Source: Porticoccus sp965660005 (GTDB lineage Bacteria; Pseudomonadota; Gammaproteobacteria; Pseudomonadales; Porticoccaceae). Taken from it: a stretch of 63,386 nucleotides of DNA. This document shows positions 1 to 8,963 of the stretch, in pieces. The stretch covers positions 1 to 63,386 of the forward strand of contig NZ_CBFHYF010000006.1 of the NCBI RefSeq assembly GCF_965660005.1, in the 5' to 3' direction. A program made the translations under genes and the position numbers. Each line of letters starts with the position of its first letter. Position 1 is the first letter of the stretch. The notes beneath the pieces were generated by a model. The model was not told the DNA's origin. It was given only the letters and a program-made list of their open reading frames with translations, and ran no database searches.

Positions 1-344
1 CCGATCGCCTGAATCGATGAAATGATCTCCGATACTTCCAGCCAGCTGACAAAGGACGCGGCCATTGCTCCGGGATCAGCGGGCATATCAATGGCCCTCT
101 CGATGGTTGCGCCTGAAATATCTGTCATGATCAACCGGGTTCCGGGGATGCCAATTCGCTCCACCCGGCCATGCATTATTTGCTGCAATGGCTCTCCAAC
201 CCGGTATTGGGCAAAACGGATGCTGGAAGAACCCGCATTGATGATCAGAATTGTCGGTTTGGTTGTGTTCAAAAAAGCTGTTTTTCCGGTGTTGATCCTG
301 TGTCTGATCTGATCGACCGGATTAACCGGTCTGGCATATGACAT
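1..344 (-). CDS. ackA: Acetate kinase, N-terminal part (cut by window edge)
   Basis: Only the first ~115 codons are present; the rest lies beyond the left edge. The minus-strand reading contains ILIINAGSSSIRF, the N-terminal phosphate-binding signature of acetate kinases, followed by a plausible continuation (GRVERIGIPGTRLIM). The enzyme interconverts acetate plus ATP and acetyl phosphate in the cytoplasm. The start is uncertain: the first in-frame ATG at 344 adds ~33 residues before the signature, longer than usual, and a TTG at about 270 would give a family-typical N-terminus. Acetyl-CoA synthetase lies 1.2 kb away on the other strand, so both acetate-activating routes are close together. 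Confidence 0.8.
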   Translation of the reverse strand, partial: MSYARPVNPVDQIRHRINTGKTAFLNTTKPTILIINAGSSSIRFAQYRVGEPLQQIMHGRVERIGIPGTRLIMTDISGATIERAIDMPADPGAMAASFVSWLEVSEIISSIQAI

Positions 345-391
345 ATCAATTTGTGCCAGACCGTTCAATCATGCCGATCAATAGCAAACCC

Positions 392-796
392 TTATTTTTG
401 CTGTCTTAAAAGATCGCGAATTTCCTGTAGCAACAGTTCCTGAGCTGGTGGCGGTGCTGGTTCTGCGGGTGCAGCTTGTTCTTCCCGTTTCATTGAGTTG
501 ATCGCCTTGACTGCCATAAAAATGGCGAAGGCGATAATGATAAAATCAACCAGTGTCTGGATAAATTGCCCGTAGCTGATGACCACCGCCGGCATATCGT
601 TTGCGGCTTCCTTGAGCGTAATGACCAGGTTGGAAAAGTTGACACCACCGAGCATTACCCCGATGGGTGGCATAATGACATCTGCGACAAATGACGAGAC
701 GATTTTGCCAAAGGCAGTACCGATAACAATACCCACGGCCATATCGACCACATTCCCCTTTACTGCGAACGCCTTAAACTCTTTTATCATGCCCAT
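392..796 (-). CDS. mscL: Large-conductance mechanosensitive channel MscL
   Basis: Inner-membrane channel that opens under extreme membrane tension and releases solutes during osmotic downshock. The protein starts MGMIKEFKAFAVKGNVVDMA, the conserved MscL N-terminus, followed by the pore helix (VGIVIGTAFGKIVSSFVADV), a periplasmic loop, the second helix (FIIIAFAIFMAVKAIN) and the C-terminal helix ending LLLQEIRDLLRQQK. Length 134 aa is normal. I chose the ATG at 796 over an upstream ATG at 847 because it gives the family N-terminus and has AAGGAAG about 9 bases upstream. A proline/alanine-rich linker precedes the C-terminal helix. Confidence 0.95.
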   Translation of the reverse strand: MGMIKEFKAFAVKGNVVDMAVGIVIGTAFGKIVSSFVADVIMPPIGVMLGGVNFSNLVITLKEAANDMPAVVISYGQFIQTLVDFIIIAFAIFMAVKAINSMKREEQAAPAEPAPPPAQELLLQEIRDLLRQQK

Positions 797-1551
797 GATG
801 GAGGCTTCCTTATAATTTGGTTTAATTTGGGATTTCGTTGCAACCATATTCGGGGTGGCATCACTTCCCGTTGGGGTGAATCTGTTTATTCAGCCCCAGA
901 TTTTATTGTAAAAGTCTCGAGCCGGATTGATTCTATCGGGCTATCTATTTTTAGTAAGTAATAATTTTCTGATATGCAGCATTTTCTTTTGGTTGCTCCG
1001 GTTTATCTGAACCCACCGGACAATAATGTATTAGGTTGCCGACATTCCACCTTCGCCTAATTGTTTCAGGTCATCATTCAACGCTATCTTTTGGGTAGAG
1101 TAATGGCTTTCGGGTAAAGTAGCTGCAAATCGTGTGTGGGCAGGTTTTATGTCGATAAGTGTGGAAGTGGCCCTAATCAGAGACTTTCTCGCCGGGTGTC
1201 TTGTGTGATGGTGGTAGATGACAGAAGCCGGTTGAGCGGTCTGTTACCTAGTGACGGAGCGACCCGGCGAGGAAGACGGCTACTTTAAAGCACTGGCGAG
1301 TTATGTGAACGATGCTCTGCAACGCCGCCAGTAGCAATGGGATTCTTCTGCCCCCAGATCGCTCATCTGGTTCGGACGTGAGCACACATCGCTGGCCCGG
1401 ATAGTCTCCGGTTAAGATGTATCCCGGCTTATCGGATGAGGCTTTGCCCAGGAAAAATCCCTTTGAGCTGTTATGCAAAGGTCGAATAGATGCTAGGCTT
1501 CATCTCCTTTAATCTGGGCCCTATAGAATTGATAACGAGAGGGAGGATTTC
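797..1551. other. Long intergenic stretch between mscL and acs
   Basis: About 750 bases without a convincing gene. The part next to mscL (about 880-1010) is AT-rich and should hold its promoter, but I see no clear hexamer pair. A 27-codon open stretch (GTG 1251 to TAG 1334, beginning VTERPGEEDG) looks like the C-terminal tail of a protein and may be a gene remnant. The acs ribosome-binding site GGGAGG lies at about 1540-1545. Confidence 0.4.
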
Positions 1552-3489
1552 ATGTCCGCAACCAATATTCGTCCCGTCCCCGACGACTTCGCTACGCAGG
1601 CACACATCGATGCTGAAACCTACGAGCGTATGTATCGCCACTCCATTGAGCACCCGGATGAATTCTGGGCCAGGGAAGCCGAACTGTTTCTCGATTGGGA
1701 AACACGCTGGCATGAGGTATGTGATTACGATTTCAACACCGGCGAAGCCAGCTGGTTTTCCGGTGGCAAACTGAATGTGACGGTCAACTGTATCGATCGC
1801 CACCTTGCGGAACACGGTGACAAGGTGGCGTTGATCTGGGAAGGTGATAACCCGGTGGAAAGTACCGATATCTCCTATAACGAGCTCAGTGAACAGGTCA
1901 ATAAACTGGCCAATGTGCTGAAATCCCGGGGTGTAAAAAAAGGTGATCGGGTATGCATTTATATGCCGATGATTCCCGAAGCGGCCTATGCCATGCTGGC
2001 GTGTGCACGCATCGGCGCGGTTCACTCCGTCGTGTTCGGCGGATTTTCTCCCGATGCCCTGAAGGATCGGGTTCTCGACTCGGATTGTCAGGTGCTGATC
2101 ACGGCGGACGAAGGTCTGCGTGGCGGCAAGAAAATTCCACTGAAAGCCAATGCCGACCAGGCTTTGCGGAGTTGTCCGAATGTGCACACCTGTCTTGTGG
2201 TGGAGCGCACCCGCGCCCTGGTGGAGTGGGACGACAAGCGAGATCTGTGGTACCACGAAGAAATGATGGAGGCGAATGAGTACTGTGCGCCCGAGCTGAT
2301 GGATGCCGAGGATCCGCTGTTTATCCTCTATACCTCAGGCTCCACCGGGATGCCAAAGGGCGTGATGCACACCACCGCCGGTTATTTATTGCAGTGTGCC
2401 ATGACCCACAAATATGTATTCGACCACAAGGATGACGACATCTACTGGTGTACTGCCGATGTGGGCTGGATTACCGGTCACAGTTATATTGTCTACGGCC
2501 CGCTCTGCAATGGTGGGACTTCGCTGTTATTTGAAGGCGTTCCCACTTATCCCGATGCTTCCCGTTTCTGGCAGGTAATTGAAAAACATAAAGTCACCAT
2601 TTTCTACAGCGCACCCACGGCCATTCGCGCGTTGATGGGTGCCGGTGAGGATTTTGTCAAACAAGCTGATCTCAGTTCCCTGCGCTTGCTGGGTACTGTG
2701 GGTGAGCCGATCAATCCTGAAGCCTGGGAGTGGTATTACCGGGTTGTGGGAGACAGTCGCTGTCCGATTGTCGATACCTGGTGGCAGACGGAAACCGGTG
2801 CCCATATGCTGACGCCTCTGCCCGGTGCGACCCTGATGAAGCCCGGTTGTGCGACTGCCCCTTTCTTTGGCGTACAGCCTGTGCTGTTGGATGCCGAGGG
2901 GCATGAAATCGAAGGTCCCGGTGAAGGTGTTCTGGCTATCAAGGCGTCCTGGCCCGCTCAGATTCGTGGTGTATACGGTGATATGGAACGTTACCGGGAA
3001 ACCTATTTTGCCCCCTATAAAGGTTACTACTTTACCGGTGATGGCGGTCGTCGGGATGCCGATGGCCACTATTGGATTACTGGCCGGGTGGATGATGTGC
3101 TGAACGTTTCCGGGCACCGCATGGGGACTGCGGAGGTGGAAAGTGCTCTGGTGTTGCATGCCAATGTGGCAGAGGCCGCAGTCGTCGGTTATCCCCATGA
3201 TATCAAGGGGCAGGGTATCTATGCCTATGTCACACTGATGAACGGTGCAGAGCCGTCGGATGAATTGCGCAAGGAGCTGGTGGCGCTTTGTGTCAAGGAA
3301 ATTGGTCCAATTGCCAAACCGGACGTCATTCATTGGGCTCCGGGGCTGCCGAAGACCCGGTCGGGAAAAATCATGCGCCGTATTTTGCGCAAAATTGCTG
3401 CCAATGAACTGGAGAATCTGGGTGATACCTCAACGCTGGCAGATCCCGCTGTGGTAGAGCAGTTGATCGAAAATCGGGCCAATACCTGA
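1552..3489 (+). CDS. acs: Acetyl-CoA synthetase
   Basis: AMP-forming ligase that converts acetate, ATP and CoA to acetyl-CoA. At 645 aa it matches Acs length. Signatures in order: the N-terminal ACAS region (FWAREAELFLDW), the P-loop YTSGSTGMPKGVMHT around residue 262, the adenylate site DTWWQTETGAHM around residue 410, YYFTGDGGRRDADGHYWITG, and the C-terminal PKTRSGKIMRRILR whose lysine is catalytic for adenylation and is the usual acetylation switch. ATG preceded by GGGAGG. Ogt follows 30 bases downstream on the same strand, probably cotranscribed. Intact, no anomalies seen. Confidence 0.97.
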   Translation: MSATNIRPVPDDFATQAHIDAETYERMYRHSIEHPDEFWAREAELFLDWETRWHEVCDYDFNTGEASWFSGGKLNVTVNCIDRHLAEHGDKVALIWEGDNPVESTDISYNELSEQVNKLANVLKSRGVKKGDRVCIYMPMIPEAAYAMLACARIGAVHSVVFGGFSPDALKDRVLDSDCQVLITADEGLRGGKKIPLKANADQALRSCPNVHTCLVVERTRALVEWDDKRDLWYHEEMMEANEYCAPELMDAEDPLFILYTSGSTGMPKGVMHTTAGYLLQCAMTHKYVFDHKDDDIYWCTADVGWITGHSYIVYGPLCNGGTSLLFEGVPTYPDASRFWQVIEKHKVTIFYSAPTAIRALMGAGEDFVKQADLSSLRLLGTVGEPINPEAWEWYYRVVGDSRCPIVDTWWQTETGAHMLTPLPGATLMKPGCATAPFFGVQPVLLDAEGHEIEGPGEGVLAIKASWPAQIRGVYGDMERYRETYFAPYKGYYFTGDGGRRDADGHYWITGRVDDVLNVSGHRMGTAEVESALVLHANVAEAAVVGYPHDIKGQGIYAYVTLMNGAEPSDELRKELVALCVKEIGPIAKPDVIHWAPGLPKTRSGKIMRRILRKIAANELENLGDTSTLADPAVVEQLIENRANT

Positions 3490-3519
3490 GTTCCGGCGCC
3501 AGTAAAACAGAGGAGAGAG

Positions 3520-4062
3520 ATGAAAGTCCGGCTGGTTGATTATCAGGGGGGGGCGGATGCCTTCTATGGTCAGGCTTCCTCACCATTTGGGATGACCTGG
3601 CTGGTCTGGACGGTGTCCGGTATTGAGCAGTTGGTGTTTCAGGATCGGGGCGAAACGGATCCCTTTCGGGTTTTTCCCCGGCTGGACAGATCCCGGTGTT
3701 TCCATCGGGATGATGCGAACGCGGCACTTGTCATGCAACCGTTGTTTAAGCGGCCCGGACAGGAAAACTCGCAGCAAACCACCTTGATGTTGAGCATGCA
3801 GGGGACGGCATTTCAGCGACGGGTCTGGCAGGTATTGCTGTCAATACCCTTTGCCACTGTGAGCACTTATCAGCAGATCGCCAGCGCTATTGACCAGCCC
3901 AAAGCGGTGCGGGCGGTGGCCAGTGCCATTGGTGCAAACCCGGTGGCCTGGCTGGTTCCCTGCCATCGTGTAATTCGCAGCAATGGTGAGTTGGGCGGGT
4001 ATCGCTGGGGATTCCCCAGAAAACAGCAGATGCTGGACTGGGAAAGGGCTGTTCCCGCATAA
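3520..4062 (+). CDS. ogt: Methylated-DNA--protein-cysteine methyltransferase
   Basis: Suicide DNA-repair enzyme that removes alkyl groups from O6-alkylguanine. The C-terminal half holds the helix-turn-helix (VSTYQQIASAIDQPKAVRAV) and the acceptor site VPCHRVIRSNGELGGYRWG, whose cysteine takes the alkyl group. 180 aa, typical of Ogt rather than the longer Ada fusion. The ATG has AGGAG directly upstream. It lies 30 bases after acs and ends just before a strong bidirectional terminator. No sign of a separate regulatory domain. Confidence 0.93.
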   Translation: MKVRLVDYQGGADAFYGQASSPFGMTWLVWTVSGIEQLVFQDRGETDPFRVFPRLDRSRCFHRDDANAALVMQPLFKRPGQENSQQTTLMLSMQGTAFQRRVWQVLLSIPFATVSTYQQIASAIDQPKAVRAVASAIGANPVAWLVPCHRVIRSNGELGGYRWGFPRKQQMLDWERAVPA

Positions 4063-4064
4063 CC

Positions 4065-4095
4065 AAAAAACCCGGCATAAATGCCGGGTTTTTTT
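4065..4095. terminator. Bidirectional rho-independent terminator
   Basis: A-run, 8-bp stem CCCGGCAT / ATGCCGGG with an AA loop, then a run of seven T. It sits between convergent ogt (+) and ppa (-) and, with A and T runs on both sides, can serve both. Confidence 0.92.
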
Positions 4096-4118
4096 ATTCG
4101 CAGGTGTTGGTGCGGGTT

Positions 4119-4655
4119 TTAGCTTTCCTCTTGCAGATAGCGATCACGCGAAGCGGTAATTTCTCTGCGGGCGGCCTCGGCATTGTCCCAGCCTTCAACT
4201 TTCACCCACTTGCCGGCTTCGAGGGTTTTGTAGTTTTCAAAGTAGTGTTTGATCTGCTTGATCAACAACTCCGGCAGATCGGCAATTTCCTGAACATGGT
4301 CATACAGTTTTGTAAGTTTGGTATGCGGTACTGCCAGTAATTTGGCATCCACACCGGATTCATCGGTCATGTTCAGCACGCCGATGACACGGCTGCGGAT
4401 CACTGAACCGGGCATGACCGGGTAGGGTGTTACTACCAGTACATCCAGCGGATCGCCATCTTCCGACAGGGTCTGCGGGATATAGCCGTAATTGGCGGGG
4501 TAGAACATCGGTGTTGCGACAAAGCGGTCAACAAAAATTGCATCACTGTCCTTGTCAATTTCGTATTTGATGGGGTCGTGGTTGGCGGGGATTTCAATGA
4601 CCACATTGATATCGTGTGGCAGGTCGTTGCCAGCGGGAATCTTGTTGTAGCTCAT
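4119..4655 (-). CDS. ppa: Inorganic pyrophosphatase
   Basis: Soluble family I pyrophosphatase that hydrolyses PPi and so drives biosynthetic and acyl-CoA-forming reactions forward, including the acetyl-CoA synthetase step encoded next door. The metal-binding signature DGDPLDVLVV is at about residue 66. Also visible are EIPANHDPIKYEID near the N-terminus and the substrate-site region VDAKLLAVP. 178 aa is the usual bacterial length. The gene ends facing ogt across a shared terminator. Confidence 0.96.
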   Translation of the reverse strand: MSYNKIPAGNDLPHDINVVIEIPANHDPIKYEIDKDSDAIFVDRFVATPMFYPANYGYIPQTLSEDGDPLDVLVVTPYPVMPGSVIRSRVIGVLNMTDESGVDAKLLAVPHTKLTKLYDHVQEIADLPELLIKQIKHYFENYKTLEAGKWVKVEGWDNAEAARREITASRDRYLQEES

Positions 4656-4842
4656 GTCTGGTCTTCTTCTCTCTTGCAGTTAGGGAAGCGGAAATGCACA
4701 GGTTCAGCCGGCGGGTTTCCAGAGTGGCGGGATTATACTGGCCAGCATGGGCCATTGCCAGTTACACCTTGGTCTATACACCGGGGATAAAGCAACATCC
4801 GGGAAATTACCCGACAGGGTTCTGTTCGGGGCACGACTGTGG

Positions 4843-5510
4843 TTATTGGGCGATGACCGGCTCAATGATCAGCTCCACCCGGCGGTTTTCCGCACGGCCC
4901 CGGCGGTGCTGTTGTCAGCGATTGGCCGGTTTTGCCCGAAGCCCTGAACCACCAGTCTCATGGGTGCGATACTGTGCCGAGAAAGGTATTCCCCGATGGC
5001 GAGGGCGCGCTGCTCGGAAAGCCTTTGATTATAGACGGCCTCTCCCTGATTGTCGGTATGACCAGCCACGGTAACCATGGTGTGGTCATACTCTGACAAC
5101 ACCCCGGCAATGGTCGTCAGGGCCGACTGCGCCCCTTTGTTGATGGTCGTACTGTTGACATCAAAGGTAGTTGTTCTGGGGATAATCATGGTGATTTTAG
5201 TGTTCTGCCGACTGAGACTGATGTCATCAAGGCGGAGTTTTTGCTGCAGGTTGGCATACTGAACATCCATGTAATAACCCACCTGTTCAGTGGGTAACGG
5301 GTTGATTTTGCTGCTGCGGCTCAACTGCTCCATGCGTTTTATAGGGCCATTTTTCGTGTTCTCGACCGAAAGACTGGTGATTTTGGCCGGCTCTGACTGT
5401 TCAGTCAGGGACTCCCATACGGCACAGCTGCTGCTTGCCAATGCAATGATCGCTATTAATAGCCAGCGCATGGGCATTGCTGGACAGGCTGAGACGGGTG
5501 GGCTTTTCAA
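4843..5510 (-). CDS. OmpA-family outer-membrane lipoprotein, C-terminus frameshifted
   Basis: N-terminal signal (MRWLLIAIIALASSSC, weak lipobox) followed by a C-terminal OmpA/MotB peptidoglycan-binding domain: FDVNSTTINKGAQSALTTIA, VAGHTDNQGEAVYNQRLSEQ, RLVVQGFGQNRPIADNST. The protein should anchor to peptidoglycan in the periplasm. After ADNSTAG the frame breaks: the annotated frame stops at 4869, while the next frame reads RAENRRVELIIEPVIAQ and stops at 4843, the canonical OmpA ending. One base seems missing near 4900 in a GCCGGGGCC context. Translation may start at the internal ATG near 5477. The frameshift may be a real lesion or an indel error; most of the domain is intact. Confidence 0.8.
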
Positions 5511-5614
5511 GCAGTCGGTACTCCCGTGGCTTGTTCAGTATCGGTCAGGGCGGGGTGGATTGGGTCTGGCCATTCCCCAGGGTTCGGATAGTTTATCCGG
5601 AGTGGAGCAGCCGG

Positions 5615-7174
5615 TCAGCTGTGTTTTTGATGAAAGGCAATAAATTGTCGAGCACTAAGCGGGCGACTAAAGAGGTAACCCTGTCCCAGCCTAACGTCCT
5701 GACTCAATAGCCAGTCCACCTGGTGATCACTTTCGACACCCTCGGCAATAATGTCCAGCCTCAATGATTTTGCCATCTCGATCACATGGACAATGACACT
5801 GCTGGTAACAGCTCGGTTTTCGATGGCATCGACAAAGGATTTATCGATTTTCAGCGCATCGAGCTCAAAGCTTTCCAGGTAGGAAAGGCTGGAGTAACCG
5901 GTACCGAAATCACCGATAGCCACCAGATAGCCCTGCTGGCGGAGGGTGCGGATTCGCTGTCGTGCCGTATCGCTGTCCACCAGAGCCCGTTCGGTGATTT
6001 CCAGTTTGATCGCCGAAGTGGTAAGCCCGGCAGCCTTCAGCTCGGTCTCAAGGTGATCAAACAGCTGGTCTGTCTGGAGATCCTGTGCAGAGAGGTTGAG
6101 ATTGATACTGAGATTCGGACACTTTTTGAGATGATCGCCCAGTTCGCGAAGGATGCCATGCAGCATGGCCTGTGCGAGTTCAGTGGCCAGCCCGGCTTCC
6201 TCGGCGATGGGGATAAAAATATCCGGACCGACCATTTCACCGTTGCCGCGCGTCCAACGTGCCAGTGATTCGGCACCGAGGCAACGTCCATTGGACATAT
6301 CCACGATGGGTTGATAGTTGACGCGCAATTGATGGTTGGTGATCGCGTCACGCAATTCGGCAGCCAGACTGAGGTGCTGGCGGGAGTAACGCACCACGGC
6401 GAATACCCAGAGAGGGATGAGTAGCAGGCCCAGTATCCCGGCGGTTATCAGGGTGGGTAGATAGCGTTTCCAGAATTCGCTCATTGGCTGAATGGCGACA
6501 ATATCGATGGGGAAAAGCGTGCCCAGGGAAAACCGGGAGATCATCTGTTGCGTCGAGCGGTCGACGGTCAGCCCCAGTCTGAGGTGATCCAATGGTGGAA
6601 AAATCGCGTCCGGGGGCGTTGTGATCATGGGCAGGTTCTCTACCCAAAGACCAGCCATCTGACCATCCGGAAGCCCCACATTCAGTAACAATCGCGGGTC
6701 GATCACCACATCATGGTTGCCAAATCGCATCAGAAACAGCTGTACACCGCCCACTTCTGTCGCCTCGCTGGGCCACCAGGCAATAACGCCCGGGTCGTAT
6801 ATCCGGCTGGCTTTGGGTGGTGTGAAAGAGACGCCCTGAATAAACCCGGCACCGCAGTGCCGCTCGGCGGCCCGCCAGTAGCCAATCGCCCGGATATAGG
6901 GGCGAGCGACGGCGATATCCTGTATCATAGCCAGATGGACGGCGTTACATGGGTCGGTGGTCCGCTCATTGAGGGTTTCAAGTAGATTGCGGGCGTCAAT
7001 AATGGCATGTTCCGTTTCCTCGCCGAGCCGCTGTGACAATTACTGCAGGCGCTGCTCCTCTGTGCCCACAGACTCTCGCCAGATATACCAGCCAAGCAGT
7101 ACCGACAGGGTTAGCGTACCGAGTATTGTGACGGCTAAAATGCCGAAAAAGATCTTGTCTCGACGTGCCAGCAT
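5615..7174 (-). pseudogene. CSS-motif EAL phosphodiesterase, interrupted by an in-frame TAA
   Basis: Inner-membrane c-di-GMP phosphodiesterase of the CSS-EAL type: N-terminal membrane segment, periplasmic sensor region, second membrane segment (LITAGILGLLLIPLWVFAVV), cytoplasmic EAL domain (LGAESLARW, NLNLSAQDL, KLEITERAL, GQGYLFSRPLS). The natural start is ATG 7174 (MLARRDKIFFGILAV). Codon 45 is TAA (7042-7040), flanked by CAG and TTG; a CAA-to-TAA change fits. From the TTG at 7039 the rest (474 codons) is open. The metal-binding DDFGTG motif reads GDFGTG, so one acidic ligand is also lost. Both changes suggest an inactive enzyme. The surviving TTG could in theory start a product lacking the first membrane segment. 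Confidence 0.8.
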
Positions 7175-7283
7175 AGGTGGTTTACCGCAGCGGATTGATG
7201 AATCAATGGAGCATCACAAACAACGGATACAGGATACCGTATACCGGCCAGCGGTGCGATAAACAGGGCCACAGACTTGTTGG

Positions 7284-7325
7284 TTGATCGACATCAAGAG
7301 ACCGTTGTCGAACCGCTGCTAGGAT
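7284..7325 (+). promoter_or_regulatory. FNR/Anr box and class II promoter of hemN
   Basis: TTGATCGACATCAA at 7284-7297 is a perfect TTGAT-N4-ATCAA site. Exactly 22 bases downstream is TAGGAT (7320-7325), a 4/6 match to the -10 hexamer. This places the box centre at -41.5, the class II position for FNR-type activators. It predicts oxygen-limited activation of hemN. Confidence 0.85.
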
Positions 7326-7369
7326 CTGCATTCTCCCCAACAGGTCTTTGATTGCAGTGATTTCCGACC

Positions 7370-8748
7370 ATGGCATTGTTTGAGATCGGCACTTGATCGA
7401 GCGCTACGATCTCTCCGGGCCCCGTTATACGTCTTATCCCACAGCGCCACAGTTTCACGATGGGTGCGGTGAGGGGGTGCTGCGTCAGGCGATTGCGCGG
7501 AGCAACGCAGCGGGTCGTCCTCTCTCTCTGTATTTCCATATCCCGTTTTGTAGCATCGTCTGTTACTACTGTGCCTGCAACAAGATCATCACAGCCAACC
7601 GCAAGCGTGCGATGCCCTATCTGGAGCGGTTGATTGTCGAGGTGGCCCAACGGGGTGCATTGTTCGACCATTCGCGGCCAGTGCACCAGTTGCATTGGGG
7701 AGGCGGTACGCCCACGTATATCAGCGATGATGAAAAACGCCTGTTGATGGCAGCCACCCGCAAACATTTCAATCTGTTGGAGGATGATAGCGGTGAGTAC
7801 TCCATCGAAATTCACCCCGGGGATATGGCTGTCAGTACCATCGCCTGCCTGCGGGAGCTGGGCTTCAATCGGCTCAGCATGGGCATCCAGGATTTCGATC
7901 CCGTGGTACAGTAGGCAGTCAACCGTTTCAACTCCGTGGAAGAAGTGCACGCACCGGTGGAGGCGGGCAGAGCCGAGGGTTTTCATTCCATCAGCATGGA
8001 TCTGATCTACGGTCTGCCCCATCAGAGCTGGATGACCTTTGAGCGCACTCTGGGCAGCATCATTGAACTGGGGCCGGATCGCCTGTCAGTGTTTAACTAC
8101 GCCCACTTGCCCCACTTGTTCAAGGTGCAGAAACAGATCGATAAGACGGCTTTGCCCAGCGGTACCGAAAAGTTGCTGATGATGGAACGGATGACCCGGA
8201 TGTTACACGATGCGGGTTACGTCTACATTGGTATGGACCACTTCGCCCGCCCGGACGACGAGCTGGCGGTGGCCCAGCGCAATGGTTTGTTGCAGCGCAA
8301 CTTCCAGGGCTATTCCACCCACGGTGGCTGCGATCTGGTGGCCTTTGGCGTATCGGCCATCAGCGCCATTGACAATGTGTTTGCCCAGAACCATAAGCAG
8401 ATTGAAGATCACCAGACTGCCATCGACAGCGGTTATCTGCCGGTGGCGCGGGGGTTTGAGCTGAGCGCCGACGACCTGTTGCGCCAGGCGGTGATCAAGC
8501 AGTTGATCTGCCATTTCGAGTTGAACTTTGCTGACATCGAGCAACAGTTTGGTGTCAGGTTTGCCGAGTACTTTGCCCGGGAGCTGGCCCAACTAGAGTC
8601 TATGGCAGACGATGGTCTGGTAGCCTTTGGCGCAGAGGGTGTTCGGGTAACCCCGGCGGGACGATTGCTGATTCGCCGTATATGTATGACATTCGATGCC
8701 TATATCAACAAATCCGGATCGGAAATTCGATACTCCAGGATTATTTGA
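7370..8748 (+). pseudogene. hemN: Oxygen-independent coproporphyrinogen III dehydrogenase, disrupted
   Basis: Radical-SAM enzyme of anaerobic haem synthesis (coproporphyrinogen III to protoporphyrinogen IX). Signatures: SGPRYTSYPTAPQF, the 4Fe-4S motif HIPFCSIVCYYCACNK (CX3CX2C), WGGGTPTYI, and after the break ISMDLIYGLPHQ. Two lesions are visible. First, the reading frame lacks a proper start: ATG 7370 gives MALFEIG, and one missing base near 7391 would join it to LIERYDLSGPRYT. Second, TAG at 7912-7914 follows DFDPVVQ, where the family continues with lysine (AAG to TAG fits); the same frame then stays open to 8748. Both pieces retain family motifs, so the decay or error is recent. An FNR-type promoter lies just upstream. 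Confidence 0.85.
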
Positions 8749-8817
8749 GTACAGTCATTGAGTTGGTGACTGATTCGCGTAGAATCGCAATTTCGCCTGC
8801 TCACAGCAGCTGAGTTT

Positions 8818-8896
8818 TCCTAAGGGGCGGCGCAAGCCTGAGACATCTTCGGATGAACCCTTTGAACCTGATCCGGATAGTACCGGCGTAGGGATA
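8818..8896 (+). promoter_or_regulatory. TPP riboswitch (THI element)
   Basis: The conserved core is present in order: GGGGCGGC, GCCTGAGA, a short hairpin, GAACCCTTTGAACCTGATC, then CGGATAGTACCGGCGTAGGGA. TCCTA (8818) pairs with TAGGGA (8889) as P1. It lies ahead of the TonB receptor and should repress the thiamine operon when thiamine pyrophosphate is plentiful. I see no strong terminator after it, so control of translation initiation is likelier. Confidence 0.97.
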
Positions 8897-8963
8897 GGAC
8901 GCAAAAGTCATCGTTCACTCCTCCCATATCCGGGTCTCCTTAACAGTGTTAATGAGGCTCATC

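Noticed and set aside
1251..1334. 27-codon open stretch (VTERPGEEDG...) upstream of acs as a gene
   Set aside because: Too short, no ribosome site, no recognised family; kept only as a possible remnant.
1248..1478. Minus-strand 76-codon frame in the mscL-acs gap
   Set aside because: No start context, no family resemblance, and composition like noncoding sequence.
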